A stretch of DNA of 34,415 nucleotides, taken from contig CAIWAD010000286.1 in NCBI GenBank assembly GCA_903910645.1, positions 1 to 34,415 on the forward strand, read 5' to 3'. Each line of letters begins with the position of its first letter. The stretch's first letter is position 1. The position numbers and the translations under genes were made by a program. Below are positions 1 through 9,096 of the stretch, in pieces. The DNA comes from an uncultured bacterium (lineage in GTDB: Bacteria; CAIWAD01). The notes under the pieces are model-generated. The model worked only from the letters and a program-made list of their open reading frames with translations. It did not search any database and was not told where the DNA came from.

Positions 1-1
1 G

Positions 2-760
2 GCGGCGGAGTTTCCCCCGCCCGTGGACGCAGCGGCCGGCAAGGTGCTGCTGGAGGCCCGTCGGCTGGGCGGTGGCCGCCTGCGCCACATCAGCTTCACC
101 CTGCGCAGCGGCGAAGTGCTGGGCCTGGCGGGTCTGGCCGGGTCCGGACGCTCGGAGCTGGCGCGGCTTCTGGCCGGTGTGGAACCCGTGGAGGAGGGCC
201 AGCTCCTGCTGGAAGGGCGTCCACTGGAACCGCGTTCTCCCGGGGAGGCCATTGCCGCCGGCATTTGCCTGCTCAGCGAGGACCGCCAGCGCGAAGGCCT
301 CTTCCCCTTGCTGGGGGCGCGGGAGAACTTCGCCCTGCCCCGGCTGGGGGCCTGGACCAGCGCGGGCTTTATCCGGCGGAGTCAGGAGCGCAGCGCCTTC
401 CAGACTTTGGTGGAGCAGTTGGAAATCCGCCTGGCGGGTCAGGACCAGCGCGCGGCGGAACTTTCGGGCGGCAACCAGCAGAAAGTGCTGCTGGCACGCT
501 GGCTGGCCTGCGCCCCCCGCGTGCTCATCCTTGACGAGCCCACGCGCGGCGTGGATGCGGGTGCCAAGGCGGAGATCTATCGCATCATCCGCGCCCTGAC
601 GGCCCAGGGCATGGCGTTGATTCTCATCAGCTCGGAGACCCCGGAGCTGCTGGGCCTGTGCGACCGCCTGCTGGTCCTGCGCGAGGGGCGCGTGGCCGGT
701 GAAATGAGTGCCCGGGGAGCGGACCGGGCCCGCGCCCTGATGGAGCTGTCAACGGCATGA
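2..760 (+). CDS. Sugar ABC transporter ATP-binding protein, C-terminal half (5' truncated by window edge)
   Basis: This is the second ATPase cassette of an RbsA/MglA/XylG-type monosaccharide importer ATPase, which normally carries two cassettes in about 500 residues. The frame is open to the left edge, so the first cassette and true start lie outside the window. Visible motifs are a degenerate Walker A (GLAGSGRSE, the form usual in the second cassette of this family), the signature LSGGNQQK, Walker B LILDEPTRGVD and a late switch-like region around LISSE. The protein would energise sugar import on the cytoplasmic face of the membrane. Its TGA stop is followed at once by the permease gene, so the two are surely co-transcribed. 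The sugar cannot be read from the ATPase. The downstream mannosidase suggests mannose or a related sugar (inference). The periplasmic binding protein is not in this window. Confidence 0.93.
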   Translation, partial: AAEFPPPVDAAAGKVLLEARRLGGGRLRHISFTLRSGEVLGLAGLAGSGRSELARLLAGVEPVEEGQLLLEGRPLEPRSPGEAIAAGICLLSEDRQREGLFPLLGARENFALPRLGAWTSAGFIRRSQERSAFQTLVEQLEIRLAGQDQRAAELSGGNQQKVLLARWLACAPRVLILDEPTRGVDAGAKAEIYRIIRALTAQGMALILISSETPELLGLCDRLLVLREGRVAGEMSARGADRARALMELSTA

Positions 761-774
761 GGGAAGGAGTCTTG

Positions 775-2097
775 ATGCCCTGGTGGAAAGGTCTGCTGCC
801 CGCCTCGTGGCGTGAAAGTGTCATGCTGCTGGTGCTGCTGGCGCTGGTGGCGGTGTTCTCCGTGGCCACGCTGAAGGAGCAGACCCTGGAGGGGGAGGCC
901 GCCGCCCATGCCGTGGCGCCCCTGCTTGAGGAGGCGCTGGAGCCTGGCCAGACCCTGGTGGTGGTGGCCAAGGGCGCGGGACAGGATGCGCCCTTTCTGG
1001 CCACGCTGCAGAGCGAGGCCCGTCGGCGCGGCCTTCCCGTGGACACCCTGACGGGCTCGCCACGGCGCATCCGGGAGGGATTGGTCCACCTGGCAGGATC
1101 CCGGCCCCAGGCCCTGCTGACTGTGCCGGAGGATCAGCTCGGCATGTTGCGCATGGTGCTGAATGGCGACCCCGCCTTGTCCGGCATGGGCGTGATCACG
1201 GCGCCGGCCCGGCGCTGGCCCACCTTCCTGTTGCGCGACAACCTGCTCAATGTGGCCAACCAAATCGCCGTCATTGCCATTGTGGCCATCGGCATGACCC
1301 TGGTGATCCTCACGGCGGGCATCGACCTCAGCGTGGGCAGCCTCATCGCCTTGTCAGCCGTGGTCTGCGCCCAGCTCATCGAGCGGTGGGGCGCCGAGGG
1401 CGCGGGACTGGCGGCCATGCTCGCCGCCGGCGGCGCGGCCATGGTCCTTACGGCCCTGTTGGGAGCCTTGAGCGGCCTGTTCATCACCCGCTGGCGCGTG
1501 CCGCCCTTCATCGCCACCCTGGGCATGATGCAGGTGGCCAGCGGCCTGGCCTACATCCTTAGCCAGGGACGGCCCGTCTACCGCCTGCCTGCCTCCTTCA
1601 CCACGCTGGGCAGAGGCGCGGATCCCCTGTTGGGTCTGCCCTGGGCCGTGCTGCTCATGCTGGGCCTTTACGCCCTGGCCCATCTTTTCCTGTCGCGCAC
1701 GGTGGGAGGGCGGCATGTCTACGCCGTGGGTGGCAACGCCGAGGCCGCGCGTCTGGCCGGCGTGTCCGTCAAGCGCGTGCTGGGCGGCGTCTACGCGGCC
1801 AGCGGCCTGCTGGCGGGCCTGGGCGGTGTGCTCATGGCCTCGCAGCTCAAGAGCGGCGCACCCACCTATGGCGGCATGTACGAGCTCTATGTCATTGCCG
1901 CCGTGGTGGTGGGCGGGGCCAGCTTGAGCGGCGGACAAGGGCGCATGACGGGCACGCTCACGGGGGCTTTCATCATGGCTGTCATCCAGAACGGCATGAA
2001 CCTTAGCGGCGTGGAGAGCTACACGCAGAAAATTGTGCTGGGCCTGGTGATCCTGGGCGCCGTGCTCATTGAACGCATCAACGGGAGGCAGGCATGA
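775..2097 (+). CDS. Sugar ABC transporter permease (RbsC type) with a large insertion after TM1
   Basis: Membrane permease of the RbsC/BPD_transp_2 family, partner of the ATPase just upstream. The family core is clear from about residue 145: a DNLLNV segment, GMTLVILTAGIDLSVGS (the family hallmark), then repeated hydrophobic helices to the C-terminus. Family members are about 320-340 residues; this one is about 440. The excess lies between TM1 (residues ~15-34) and the second membrane segment. It forms a soluble stretch at ~57-143 that looks like the N-lobe of a type I sugar-binding protein: a VVVAK strand, a PFLATLQSEARRRGLPV helix-strand, then a RPQALLTVP strand (fold inference). I chose ATG 775 because GGAAGGAG ends five bases before it. 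ATG 757, overlapping the ATPase stop as ATGA, would add six residues. The stop overlaps the mannosidase start (ATGA at 2094). Confidence 0.9.
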   Translation: MPWWKGLLPASWRESVMLLVLLALVAVFSVATLKEQTLEGEAAAHAVAPLLEEALEPGQTLVVVAKGAGQDAPFLATLQSEARRRGLPVDTLTGSPRRIREGLVHLAGSRPQALLTVPEDQLGMLRMVLNGDPALSGMGVITAPARRWPTFLLRDNLLNVANQIAVIAIVAIGMTLVILTAGIDLSVGSLIALSAVVCAQLIERWGAEGAGLAAMLAAGGAAMVLTALLGALSGLFITRWRVPPFIATLGMMQVASGLAYILSQGRPVYRLPASFTTLGRGADPLLGLPWAVLLMLGLYALAHLFLSRTVGGRHVYAVGGNAEAARLAGVSVKRVLGGVYAASGLLAGLGGVLMASQLKSGAPTYGGMYELYVIAAVVVGGASLSGGQGRMTGTLTGAFIMAVIQNGMNLSGVESYTQKIVLGLVILGAVLIERINGRQA

Positions 2098-5000
2098 GAC
2101 AGTCGCTGCGCGCATGGGCCCTGGGCCTGGCGGGAGCGGGGATTCTGGCCGCATCGGCTGGGGCCGCGCCGGTGGCCGCGGGCTCCGCCGGACGCCTGGA
2201 TGTGGTGGCCACGGCCCACCTGGACACCCAGTGGCGCTGGACCATCAAGGAGACGGTGGATGAGTACCTGCGCCGCACCCTGGAGGACAACTTCACGCTG
2301 CTGGAGCGTCACCCGGACTATGTCTTCACTTTTGAAGGCGCCTTCCGCTACCAGCTGATGAAGGAGTATTATCCCGAGGCCTACCAGCGCTTGAAGGGAC
2401 ATGTGGCGGCGGGACGCTGGCGCGTGGCGGGTGGCTGGCTGGATGCGGTGGATGTGAACATCCCCTCCCCGGAATCCCTCTATCGTCACGCCCTTTATGC
2501 CAACGCCTGGTACCAGCGGGAGTTCGGTCTTCGCAGCCGCGATGTCTTCCTGCCCGACTGCTTCGGCTTCGGCTGGGCCCTCCCCACAGTGGCCCGCCAC
2601 AGCGGTCTGGTGGGCTTCAGCACCCAGAAGCTGGGCTGGGGCTGCGCCGTGGGCACGCCCTTCGACATTGGCCTGTGGGAAGGCGTGGACGGCAGCACGC
2701 TGGTGGCGGCCCTCAATCCCGGCAGCTACAGCGAGGGCTTCCGCGTGGATTTGAGCCAGGACAGCCTGTGGATGGCCAGGGCGGCCCAACTTCAGGCCCA
2801 GGGCGGTCCTGCCCTGGCCTACAAGTACTTCGGCACCGGGGACACGGGCGGGGCGCCGGATTCCGCCAGCGTGGCCTGGCTGGAGCGCAGCGTGCGGAGC
2901 CAGGGCCCCTTGCAAGTGCGCAGCGCGGCCTCCGACCAGCTCATGGTGGAAATGGACGCGGCCACCCAGGCCACTCTTCCCCGCTATCGGGGCGAGTTGC
3001 TCATGACCCGCCACGGGGCGGGCTGCTACACCAGCCAGGCGGCCATGAAACGCCTGAACCGCGCCAACGAAGTGTGGGGCGATGCCGCCGAGCGCAGCGC
3101 CGCCATGGCCTCGTGGATGGGCCTTTCCCCCTGGCCGGCCCAGGCCCTGGAGAACGCCTGGACGCGCATGTTGTGGCACCAGTTCCACGACGACCTTACC
3201 GGCACCAGCATTCCGGAGGCTTACACCTACAGCTGGAGCGACGAGCTGCTTAGCCTGAACCAGTTCGGCCACTTGACCCAGGAGGCGGTGGAGGCGCTGG
3301 CGGGCCAGCTGGATACCCGGCCCCGCACGCCGGGCGGACGCTGTCTCGTGCTCTTCAATCCATTGGGGCAGGCACGCTCGGATGAAGTGCGCGCCACGCT
3401 GTCCTGGCCCAAGGAGCGCCCTGCGGCCCTGGTGGCCCGGGATGCCCGTGGTCGGGAATGGCCCGTGGACCTGCTGGGAGATGAGCTGCGTTTTCCCTGC
3501 CAGCTGCCCCCCTTGAGCGTGGAAGTGGTGGAGCTGGTGCCGGTGGCGCCCAGGGCCGCCGCTCCCGTGGAGGATCTGGTCCTGCGCAACGAGAGGCTGG
3601 AGCTGCGTCTGGGCGGCAAGGGCGTGATGGGGCTGAAGGACCTGGCCTCCGGGCGCGAATGGCTCACGGGGCCCATGGAGCTGCAGCTGCTGGAGGATTC
3701 CCCCCGCAACTGGCCGGCCTGGGAAGTGGACTACGACGACATGATGGCGCCGCCGCTGGCGGTGGCCGACGGGGCGCGCTGGTGCCGGGAAGGCCAGGGC
3801 GCCACGGGACGCATGCAGGTGGGCGAGAGCACGGTGGAGCTGCGTGTGCGCCTGGGATCCGGTGAAGACGGGGCCCTGGTGGAGCTGGAGCTGGATGTGG
3901 ACTGGCGCAGCCAGGGCCGTCTGCTCAAGGCCGCCTTTCCCCTGGCGTGCGCCGCGGACAGCGTGACCTATGACCTGGGCTGCGGGGTGATCCGCCGCGG
4001 GGTGAACCATGCCTCGCTCTATGAGGTGCCGGGCCAGCGCTGGGCGGATCTGGGTAGCCCTGACCAGGGCGGAGTGGCAATCATCAGCACCGGGCCCGCA
4101 GGGTGGGACCATCCGGCGCCGGGCCTTCTGCGCCTTTCCCTGGTGCGCACGCCGGAAGTGAATCCCGGTTGGCGCGGCTATGGCGACCAGGCCACCCAGG
4201 ATCTGGGGCGCCACCAGTTCCGCCTGGGCCTCTTCGTGCACCCGGGTGACTGGCGCCAGGGCGTGGCGGCGGCGGCGGACGCCTTCAACCAGCCTGTGCT
4301 GGCTTATGAAGCCCAGGCCCACGCGGGCTCCCTGGGCCGGACCTTCAGCCTTTTTGAGGTGAAAGGCTCCAAGGACGGGAATGGCGGATCCGTGCAGCTC
4401 AAGTCCCTGCGCAAGGCGCTGGACTCGCAGGAGCTGGTGCTGCGTTTGCAGGAAATGGAGGGCCGCCCTGCCCATGCCTCCCTGCATTTCGCGGGAAAGG
4501 TGATGGGCCTGCGCGAGGTGAACGCGGCGGAGGAGCCCATTGCGGGCGCCCGTCCACCCCGTCTGGCAAAGGGTGTGGTGGAAGTGGACTTCCAGCCCTT
4601 CCAGCCCCGCACCCTGGCCATCGCCCTGGAGAAGGCCAGGGGCGTCGCCGACCAGGACGCCAAGGCCACGCCGCTGGAGCTGCCCTTCACTCACGATGTG
4701 CTGGGTGCGCGCGGCGAGGTGGCGGGAGGCAGCCTGCCCGGCACAGATCGGCATTTGCCCTCAGAACTGCTTCCCCAAGCCTTGGAATGGAAGGGCCTGC
4801 CCTATCGCACGGGTCCGCGTGAACCTGGCCTTCTAAATGCCCTGGCCTGCCAGGGGCAGGGTTTGGAGCTTCCTGCCGGTGAGGGGGCCCGTGTGCATCT
4901 CCTGGTCCTGGTCCTGGGCAGCGAGCGCGCCGTGGCCTTTCCTGCCTTGCCGGAGGACAGGATCCTGCCCCTGTGGAGCAGTCTGGGAGCATTCGGTCAG

Positions 5001-5996
5001 TGGGACAGTCGCATGGATGCCGCCGTGGAGGACGCCAGCGGCGTTTTGCCTGCCTGGGTGAAGGAGGGCGAGGCTGCCTGGGTGGGCACGCACCTGTTGG
5101 ATGAGACGGGCGCCGTGCGCAGCTGCGAAACCAGCGTGCTCTACCATGTGGAATTGCCTCTGTCTGCGGGGGAACGCCGCCTTGTCCTTCCCGTGGACAA
5201 GGAGTTGTTCATCCTGGCCGCCACTGTGGTCACGCAAGCGGATAACCACGCATTGGTGGCCGCCTTTCCCCCGCCGCTGCGCACAGAGGAGGCCGGATTG
5301 CGCCTGGACAGCCCGCGGCGCAGCTTTGCCGACAGTCTGCGCGTGGGGCTGGAGTCCCCCACGCCGGGAGCCCGCCTGGGCTATCGCTTCACCCCAACCA
5401 CAGGACAGGTGGTGGAGGGTGAGGGCCATGAGCTGACAGTGCGCGGCAGTGGTGTGCTGGAGGCCTGGGCCAACGCTCCGGGCATGCGGCCGGGACGCCT
5501 CTACCGCACCGCGTTCACCAGGCTGGAACTTCAGCCTGCCCTGAAGGACAGCCGGAACGTGTCCCGCACGCTGGCCCCGGGCCTGTGGCGCCAGCTGCGC
5601 ACCGGCGCCGCCTCCAGTATTGCCCAGGCGGTGGCTCTGCCTCTTGCCTCACACAAGGTGGTCCACCAGGTGGAATTGGCGAAGGATGGGCCGGAAGAGG
5701 ATGTGGCCCTGTTCTTTGAGGGCTTCCTGCAGATTCCCGCCACGGGCGTGTACCGGCTGATGCTCAGCAGTGATGATGGCAGCGCATTGTGGCTGGACGG
5801 TGCCTGCGCCATTGACAACGACGGCCTGCACGGGCCATCGGAACGGGTGGTGGAGCGCTTGCTGGAGAAGGGTCTCCACCCTCTGCGCGTGGATTTCTTC
5901 CAGCACCTGGGCGGGGCGGAGTTGCGCCTGGAGTGGGAGCGTCCGGATGGCCCAAGGGAGCCCTTGCCTGCGGAGTTCCTGTTTCACAAACCTTGA
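2094..5996 (+). CDS. Secreted GH38 alpha-mannosidase with C-terminal HEX_C-like and PA14 domains
   Basis: Predicted exported alpha-mannosidase of glycoside hydrolase family 38, 1300 residues. A signal peptide (residues 1-~25, ending ASAGAAP) precedes the catalytic domain. GH38 landmarks are HLDTQW with the zinc ligands H42 and D44, LPDCFGFG with the likely nucleophile D155 (also a zinc ligand in the family), and WHQFHDDLTGTS with H362/H365, the family position of the last metal-binding histidine. A helical middle domain and beta-sandwich C-terminal part follow. Residues ~1068-1145 resemble the chitobiase/hexosaminidase C-terminal (Fn3-associated) domain. Residues ~1165-1297 are a PA14-like domain (SSDDGSALWLDG), a common carbohydrate-binding fold. 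Bacterial GH38 enzymes are often cytoplasmic and shorter, so export and two extra modules are notable. It overlaps the permease stop by 4 bp, implying coupled use: trimming mannosides outside and importing sugar. Confidence 0.93.
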   Translation: MRQSLRAWALGLAGAGILAASAGAAPVAAGSAGRLDVVATAHLDTQWRWTIKETVDEYLRRTLEDNFTLLERHPDYVFTFEGAFRYQLMKEYYPEAYQRLKGHVAAGRWRVAGGWLDAVDVNIPSPESLYRHALYANAWYQREFGLRSRDVFLPDCFGFGWALPTVARHSGLVGFSTQKLGWGCAVGTPFDIGLWEGVDGSTLVAALNPGSYSEGFRVDLSQDSLWMARAAQLQAQGGPALAYKYFGTGDTGGAPDSASVAWLERSVRSQGPLQVRSAASDQLMVEMDAATQATLPRYRGELLMTRHGAGCYTSQAAMKRLNRANEVWGDAAERSAAMASWMGLSPWPAQALENAWTRMLWHQFHDDLTGTSIPEAYTYSWSDELLSLNQFGHLTQEAVEALAGQLDTRPRTPGGRCLVLFNPLGQARSDEVRATLSWPKERPAALVARDARGREWPVDLLGDELRFPCQLPPLSVEVVELVPVAPRAAAPVEDLVLRNERLELRLGGKGVMGLKDLASGREWLTGPMELQLLEDSPRNWPAWEVDYDDMMAPPLAVADGARWCREGQGATGRMQVGESTVELRVRLGSGEDGALVELELDVDWRSQGRLLKAAFPLACAADSVTYDLGCGVIRRGVNHASLYEVPGQRWADLGSPDQGGVAIISTGPAGWDHPAPGLLRLSLVRTPEVNPGWRGYGDQATQDLGRHQFRLGLFVHPGDWRQGVAAAADAFNQPVLAYEAQAHAGSLGRTFSLFEVKGSKDGNGGSVQLKSLRKALDSQELVLRLQEMEGRPAHASLHFAGKVMGLREVNAAEEPIAGARPPRLAKGVVEVDFQPFQPRTLAIALEKARGVADQDAKATPLELPFTHDVLGARGEVAGGSLPGTDRHLPSELLPQALEWKGLPYRTGPREPGLLNALACQGQGLELPAGEGARVHLLVLVLGSERAVAFPALPEDRILPLWSSLGAFGQWDSRMDAAVEDASGVLPAWVKEGEAAWVGTHLLDETGAVRSCETSVLYHVELPLSAGERRLVLPVDKELFILAATVVTQADNHALVAAFPPPLRTEEAGLRLDSPRRSFADSLRVGLESPTPGARLGYRFTPTTGQVVEGEGHELTVRGSGVLEAWANAPGMRPGRLYRTAFTRLELQPALKDSRNVSRTLAPGLWRQLRTGAASSIAQAVALPLASHKVVHQVELAKDGPEEDVALFFEGFLQIPATGVYRLMLSSDDGSALWLDGACAIDNDGLHGPSERVVERLLEKGLHPLRVDFFQHLGGAELRLEWERPDGPREPLPAEFLFHKP

Positions 5997-6022
5997 GGCG
6001 GGCCTTTCCACAGAGTGCTGTT

Positions 6023-6051
6023 GGGGCGGCCGCACCCGTGGCCGCCCCTTT
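6023..6051 (+). terminator. Rho-independent terminator after the mannosidase
   Basis: A perfect 9-bp GC stem, GGGGCGGCC (6023-6031) with GGCCGCCCC (6040-6048), eight-base loop, followed by TTT. It lies 27 bases after the mannosidase stop and closes the sugar operon. The T-run is short but the stem is very strong. Confidence 0.8.
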
Positions 6052-6070
6052 CCATGACGCGTGTTTTTCG

Positions 6071-6099
6071 TTGGCCCGTCACGGGTCCTTCCTTAGCTT
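6071..6099 (+). promoter_or_regulatory. Candidate promoter for the subtilase gene
   Basis: TTGGCC (6071-6076), 17-base spacer, TAGCTT (6094-6099). The nine bases GTCCTTCCT just before the -10 recur before the TACCTT element upstream of the cytochrome gene. It sits between the terminator and the subtilase start, giving a leader of about 80 bases. This is motif-based inference only. Confidence 0.4.
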
Positions 6100-6188
6100 C
6101 AGTCCAGCCCAATCATGGCCGATTATCAACCCATGCCACCCAGCGGAGCCCCGGTTCCGTTCAGGCCCTTTGTCCAATGGGAGCCCTC

Positions 6189-8963
6189 ATGCGCCTGCTG
6201 CTTTCATCCATTGCTGTGCTTGGCGGCGCCCTTGCCGCCGGAGCCTGGACCACTGGCACATCACCCTATGTGGAAGGCCAGGTGCTGGTGCGTTTCCAGC
6301 AGCCTGTGCGGGATGCGGCGGAAGCCTCCATGTGGCTGGCCGATGGCCGCGCCAAGCCGGTGCGGGAGTTGGTGCCCAGCCTGGGCATTTGGCTGGTGGA
6401 GCTGGAGCAGGCGCTGAAGGTGCCCCAGGCCCTGGCGGAATGGCAGGGCAATGCCCAGTTGCGCTGGGCCCAGGCGGACCACAAGCTGGACTGGCGCCTG
6501 CTGCCCAACGACCCTTCCTTCGGCGGCCAATGGGACCTGCACAACACCGGTCAGTCCGGCGGAACGGTGGATGCGGACATTGACGCTCCCGAAGCTTGGG
6601 ATCTTGGCACCGGCGGCACGGATGCCAACGGGGATCCCATCGTGGTGGCCGTGGTGGACGGGGGCATGGAGCTTGGCCATTCCAACCTGGCCCCCCAGTT
6701 GTGGGTGAACACGGCGGAAGCCTCCGGCACCACGGGCGTGGATGACGACGGCAACGGCTATGTGGACGACATCAATGGCTGGGACGCCTATGCCAATGAT
6801 GGGGGCATTCCCACCAACAGCCACGGCACCCATGTGGCGGGAACCGTGGGCGCGCGAGGCAACGACGCCAGCCAGGTGACGGGCATCAACTGGAATGTGC
6901 GGCTGATGGCCGTGGCCGCTTCCAGCAGCACCACCTCCATTGCCGTGGCGGGCTACAACTATGTGCTGTCCCAAAAGACGCGCTGGCTGCAGAGCGGTGG
7001 CACCACGGGCGCCAATGTGGTGGCCACCAATTCCAGCTTCGGCGTGGATCTGGCCAATTGCGCCAGCGGCAGTTATCCCGCCTGGAACGACATGTACAAC
7101 GCCATGGGGCAAGTGGGCATTCTTAGCGCCTGCGCCACGGCCAACGCCAACTACAATGTGGACACCCAGGGCGATGTGCCCACCAGCTGCTCCAGCCCCT
7201 ACATGGTGAGCGTCACCAACACCACCAACACGGACGCCAAGTACAGCAGCGCCGGTTACGGAGCCACCACCATCGACCTGGGCGCGCCGGGCACCAGCGT
7301 GCTGTCCACCTACACGGGCAATTCCACGGCCACCCTGACTGGCACCTCCATGGCCACGCCCCATGTGGCGGGGGCCATTGGCTTCCTGCACAGTGTGGCC
7401 AGCCCTGGATTCGGCGCCGAGTACGCGGCGGATCCCGCCCAGGCCGCCCTTACGCTGAAGGAGATTCTGCTGTCCACGGTGGATCCCAAACCTTCACTGG
7501 CGGGCATCACGGTCAGCGGTGGGCGCCTGAACCTTCATAGCGCGGCCCTGGCGATCTCCACTTACGGAGGCGCCTTGCTCAGCGGCGTGGTGAGCAACCA
7601 GTCCACGGGCCTGCCCGTCTCCGGCGCGCTGGTGACGGCCATGCCCGGCGCGCGCAGCGCCACCACGGATGCCCTGGGCTTCTATGCCCTGGCCCTGCAG
7701 CCCGGCGCTTACGATCTCACTGTTGCGGCCTTCGGCTTCCAGAGTGGCGTGGCCAGCCTGACCATGCCCGCCGAAGGAGGCGCCACGCAGGACTTCAGTT
7801 TGACTCCCCTGCCCACCGCCACACTCTCTGGTGTGCTGCTGGACGCCAATGGACAGCCTGTGGCGGGTGGCGAGGTGCTTGTGGAAGGCGGAGGCAGCGT
7901 CCTTGCGGATGCCTTCGGCGCTTTCGCCTTTGAACTGCCCCAGGGTGGAAGCTACACCCTGACCAGTCGCAGCGCCGCAGGTGTGGTGCACGATCCCCAG
8001 GCTGCGGACAGCTATGGCTACCGCGCCTTCGATCCAGGCGACGCGGACTGGACGCGCACCACCATCACCCTGGTCGGCGACGAGTTCCTCACTTTGCGCG
8101 GGGCCAACCGGGCCCAATACAACTGGAGCACCATCAACCCCGAGCAAGGCGGCCCGGGCACGGCGCTGAACTTCACCACCGACGACCAGACCCTTGGCAT
8201 CACCCTGCCCTTCTCCTTCCCCTATTACGGCCAGAGCTTCACCACCATGAGCGTGTGCGGCAACGGCTGGATGGCCTTCGGCAGCACCACTTCCACCCAG
8301 TATGTGGGCCAGGCCATTCCCTTGGCCAGCGTGCCCAACGCCGTGCTTGCCCCCTTCTGGGAGGACCTTAGTCCCCAGCAGGCAGTCAGTGGCGCCATCA
8401 GCACCTGGTACGACAACGCGGGCGGCCGCTTTGTTGTGGAGTTCTACGACATCCGCCAGTACAGCCCAATCACAGATTTCGAGCGTTTCCAGGTGATCCT
8501 GCTGGATCCCGCACAGCATCCCACGCTCACGGGAGACGGCGCCATCCTCTTCCAATACGCGCTGATGGGCGAGACCACCAATGTCACCGTGGGCATTGAG
8601 GATCCCGCCGGAAGCACCGGCCTGCAGTATTACTACGGCCGCGGCAATGGTGCGGGCACGGTGGGCGGAACCCTGCCGGACACCAATCCCGCTCCGGCGG
8701 CAGGACTGGCACTGCTTTTCACCACTGGCATGCTGCCCCAGGCCCTGGCGGTGGATCCCGTGGTCGATCTTGCGCTGACCGTGTCCAGTGGCATGGTCAC
8801 CCTGGGCTGGAGCCCCAGCGCGGGTGCCAGCGCCTACCGGGTGGAGAGCTCAACCGCCCAGGGTGCGGCCTGGAGCCAGGAAGGCATCACCACCGGCACC
8901 AGCTGGACCATGCCCGCGGGCGCCGACGAGCAGCGCCTCTTCCGTGTGGTGGCGCTGAACTGA
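6189..8963 (+). CDS. Secreted subtilisin-family (S8) serine protease with beta-domain C-terminus
   Basis: Exported S8 peptidase of about 924 residues. I chose ATG 6189 because it opens a clean signal peptide (MRLLLSSIAVLGGALAAG) and is preceded by GGGAG at six bases; the open frame upstream reads poorly. A short propeptide-like region (VEGQVLVRF onward) comes first. The catalytic triad is intact: D157 in VVAVVDGGM, H212 in NSHGTHVAG and S387 in LTGTSMATPHVAG, with NSSFG as the likely oxyanion-hole segment. Two carboxypeptidase-regulatory-like domains follow (~460-600), then a jelly-roll/nidogen-like module common in FCB secreted proteases (LPFSFPYYGQ, CGNGWMAFGS, APFWEDL), and a short Fn3-like end. 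I see no clear type IX sorting tail, unlike the esterase at 12735. It is probably a monocistronic gene between two terminators, with a role in extracellular protein digestion. Confidence 0.93.
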   Translation: MRLLLSSIAVLGGALAAGAWTTGTSPYVEGQVLVRFQQPVRDAAEASMWLADGRAKPVRELVPSLGIWLVELEQALKVPQALAEWQGNAQLRWAQADHKLDWRLLPNDPSFGGQWDLHNTGQSGGTVDADIDAPEAWDLGTGGTDANGDPIVVAVVDGGMELGHSNLAPQLWVNTAEASGTTGVDDDGNGYVDDINGWDAYANDGGIPTNSHGTHVAGTVGARGNDASQVTGINWNVRLMAVAASSSTTSIAVAGYNYVLSQKTRWLQSGGTTGANVVATNSSFGVDLANCASGSYPAWNDMYNAMGQVGILSACATANANYNVDTQGDVPTSCSSPYMVSVTNTTNTDAKYSSAGYGATTIDLGAPGTSVLSTYTGNSTATLTGTSMATPHVAGAIGFLHSVASPGFGAEYAADPAQAALTLKEILLSTVDPKPSLAGITVSGGRLNLHSAALAISTYGGALLSGVVSNQSTGLPVSGALVTAMPGARSATTDALGFYALALQPGAYDLTVAAFGFQSGVASLTMPAEGGATQDFSLTPLPTATLSGVLLDANGQPVAGGEVLVEGGGSVLADAFGAFAFELPQGGSYTLTSRSAAGVVHDPQAADSYGYRAFDPGDADWTRTTITLVGDEFLTLRGANRAQYNWSTINPEQGGPGTALNFTTDDQTLGITLPFSFPYYGQSFTTMSVCGNGWMAFGSTTSTQYVGQAIPLASVPNAVLAPFWEDLSPQQAVSGAISTWYDNAGGRFVVEFYDIRQYSPITDFERFQVILLDPAQHPTLTGDGAILFQYALMGETTNVTVGIEDPAGSTGLQYYYGRGNGAGTVGGTLPDTNPAPAAGLALLFTTGMLPQALAVDPVVDLALTVSSGMVTLGWSPSAGASAYRVESSTAQGAAWSQEGITTGTSWTMPAGADEQRLFRVVALN

Positions 8964-8985
8964 GAGCTCTACTTCGCCATGACGA

Positions 8986-9008
8986 GGGCGGCCCAGGCCG
9001 CCCTTTTT
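8986..9008 (+). terminator. Rho-independent terminator after the subtilase
   Basis: GGGCGGC (8986-8992), loop CCAG, GCCGCCC (8997-9003), then TTTTT. It is a textbook terminator 22 bases after the protease stop. Confidence 0.88.
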
Positions 9009-9050
9009 CATGGGAGGGACAAGAGGCCCGGGGCCCCACATCCCCGCCGT

Positions 9051-9062
9051 CCTTCCTACCTT
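9051..9062 (+). promoter_or_regulatory. Candidate -10 region for the cytochrome gene
   Basis: TACCTT (9057-9062) lies directly after CCTTCC and is close to the TAnnTTTG -7 element known from Bacteroidota. GTCCTTCCT here matches the stretch before the subtilase -10. No good -35 hexamer is visible 17 bases upstream, so confidence is low. Confidence 0.3.
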
Positions 9063-9096
9063 GGGCGCGGGTTTTCAACAACACACGAGGTGCAAC

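Noticed and set aside
2019-4754. Very long minus-strand open frame (911 codons) opposite the mannosidase
   Set aside because: It is the mirror of a well-recognised plus-strand gene in GC-rich DNA, has no domain resemblance, and is rich in His/Gln/Gly as expected of an antisense frame.
6015-6188. Earlier in-frame start of the subtilase at 6015
   Set aside because: The extra 58 residues overlap the terminator and promoter, and would bury the signal peptide that begins at 6189.
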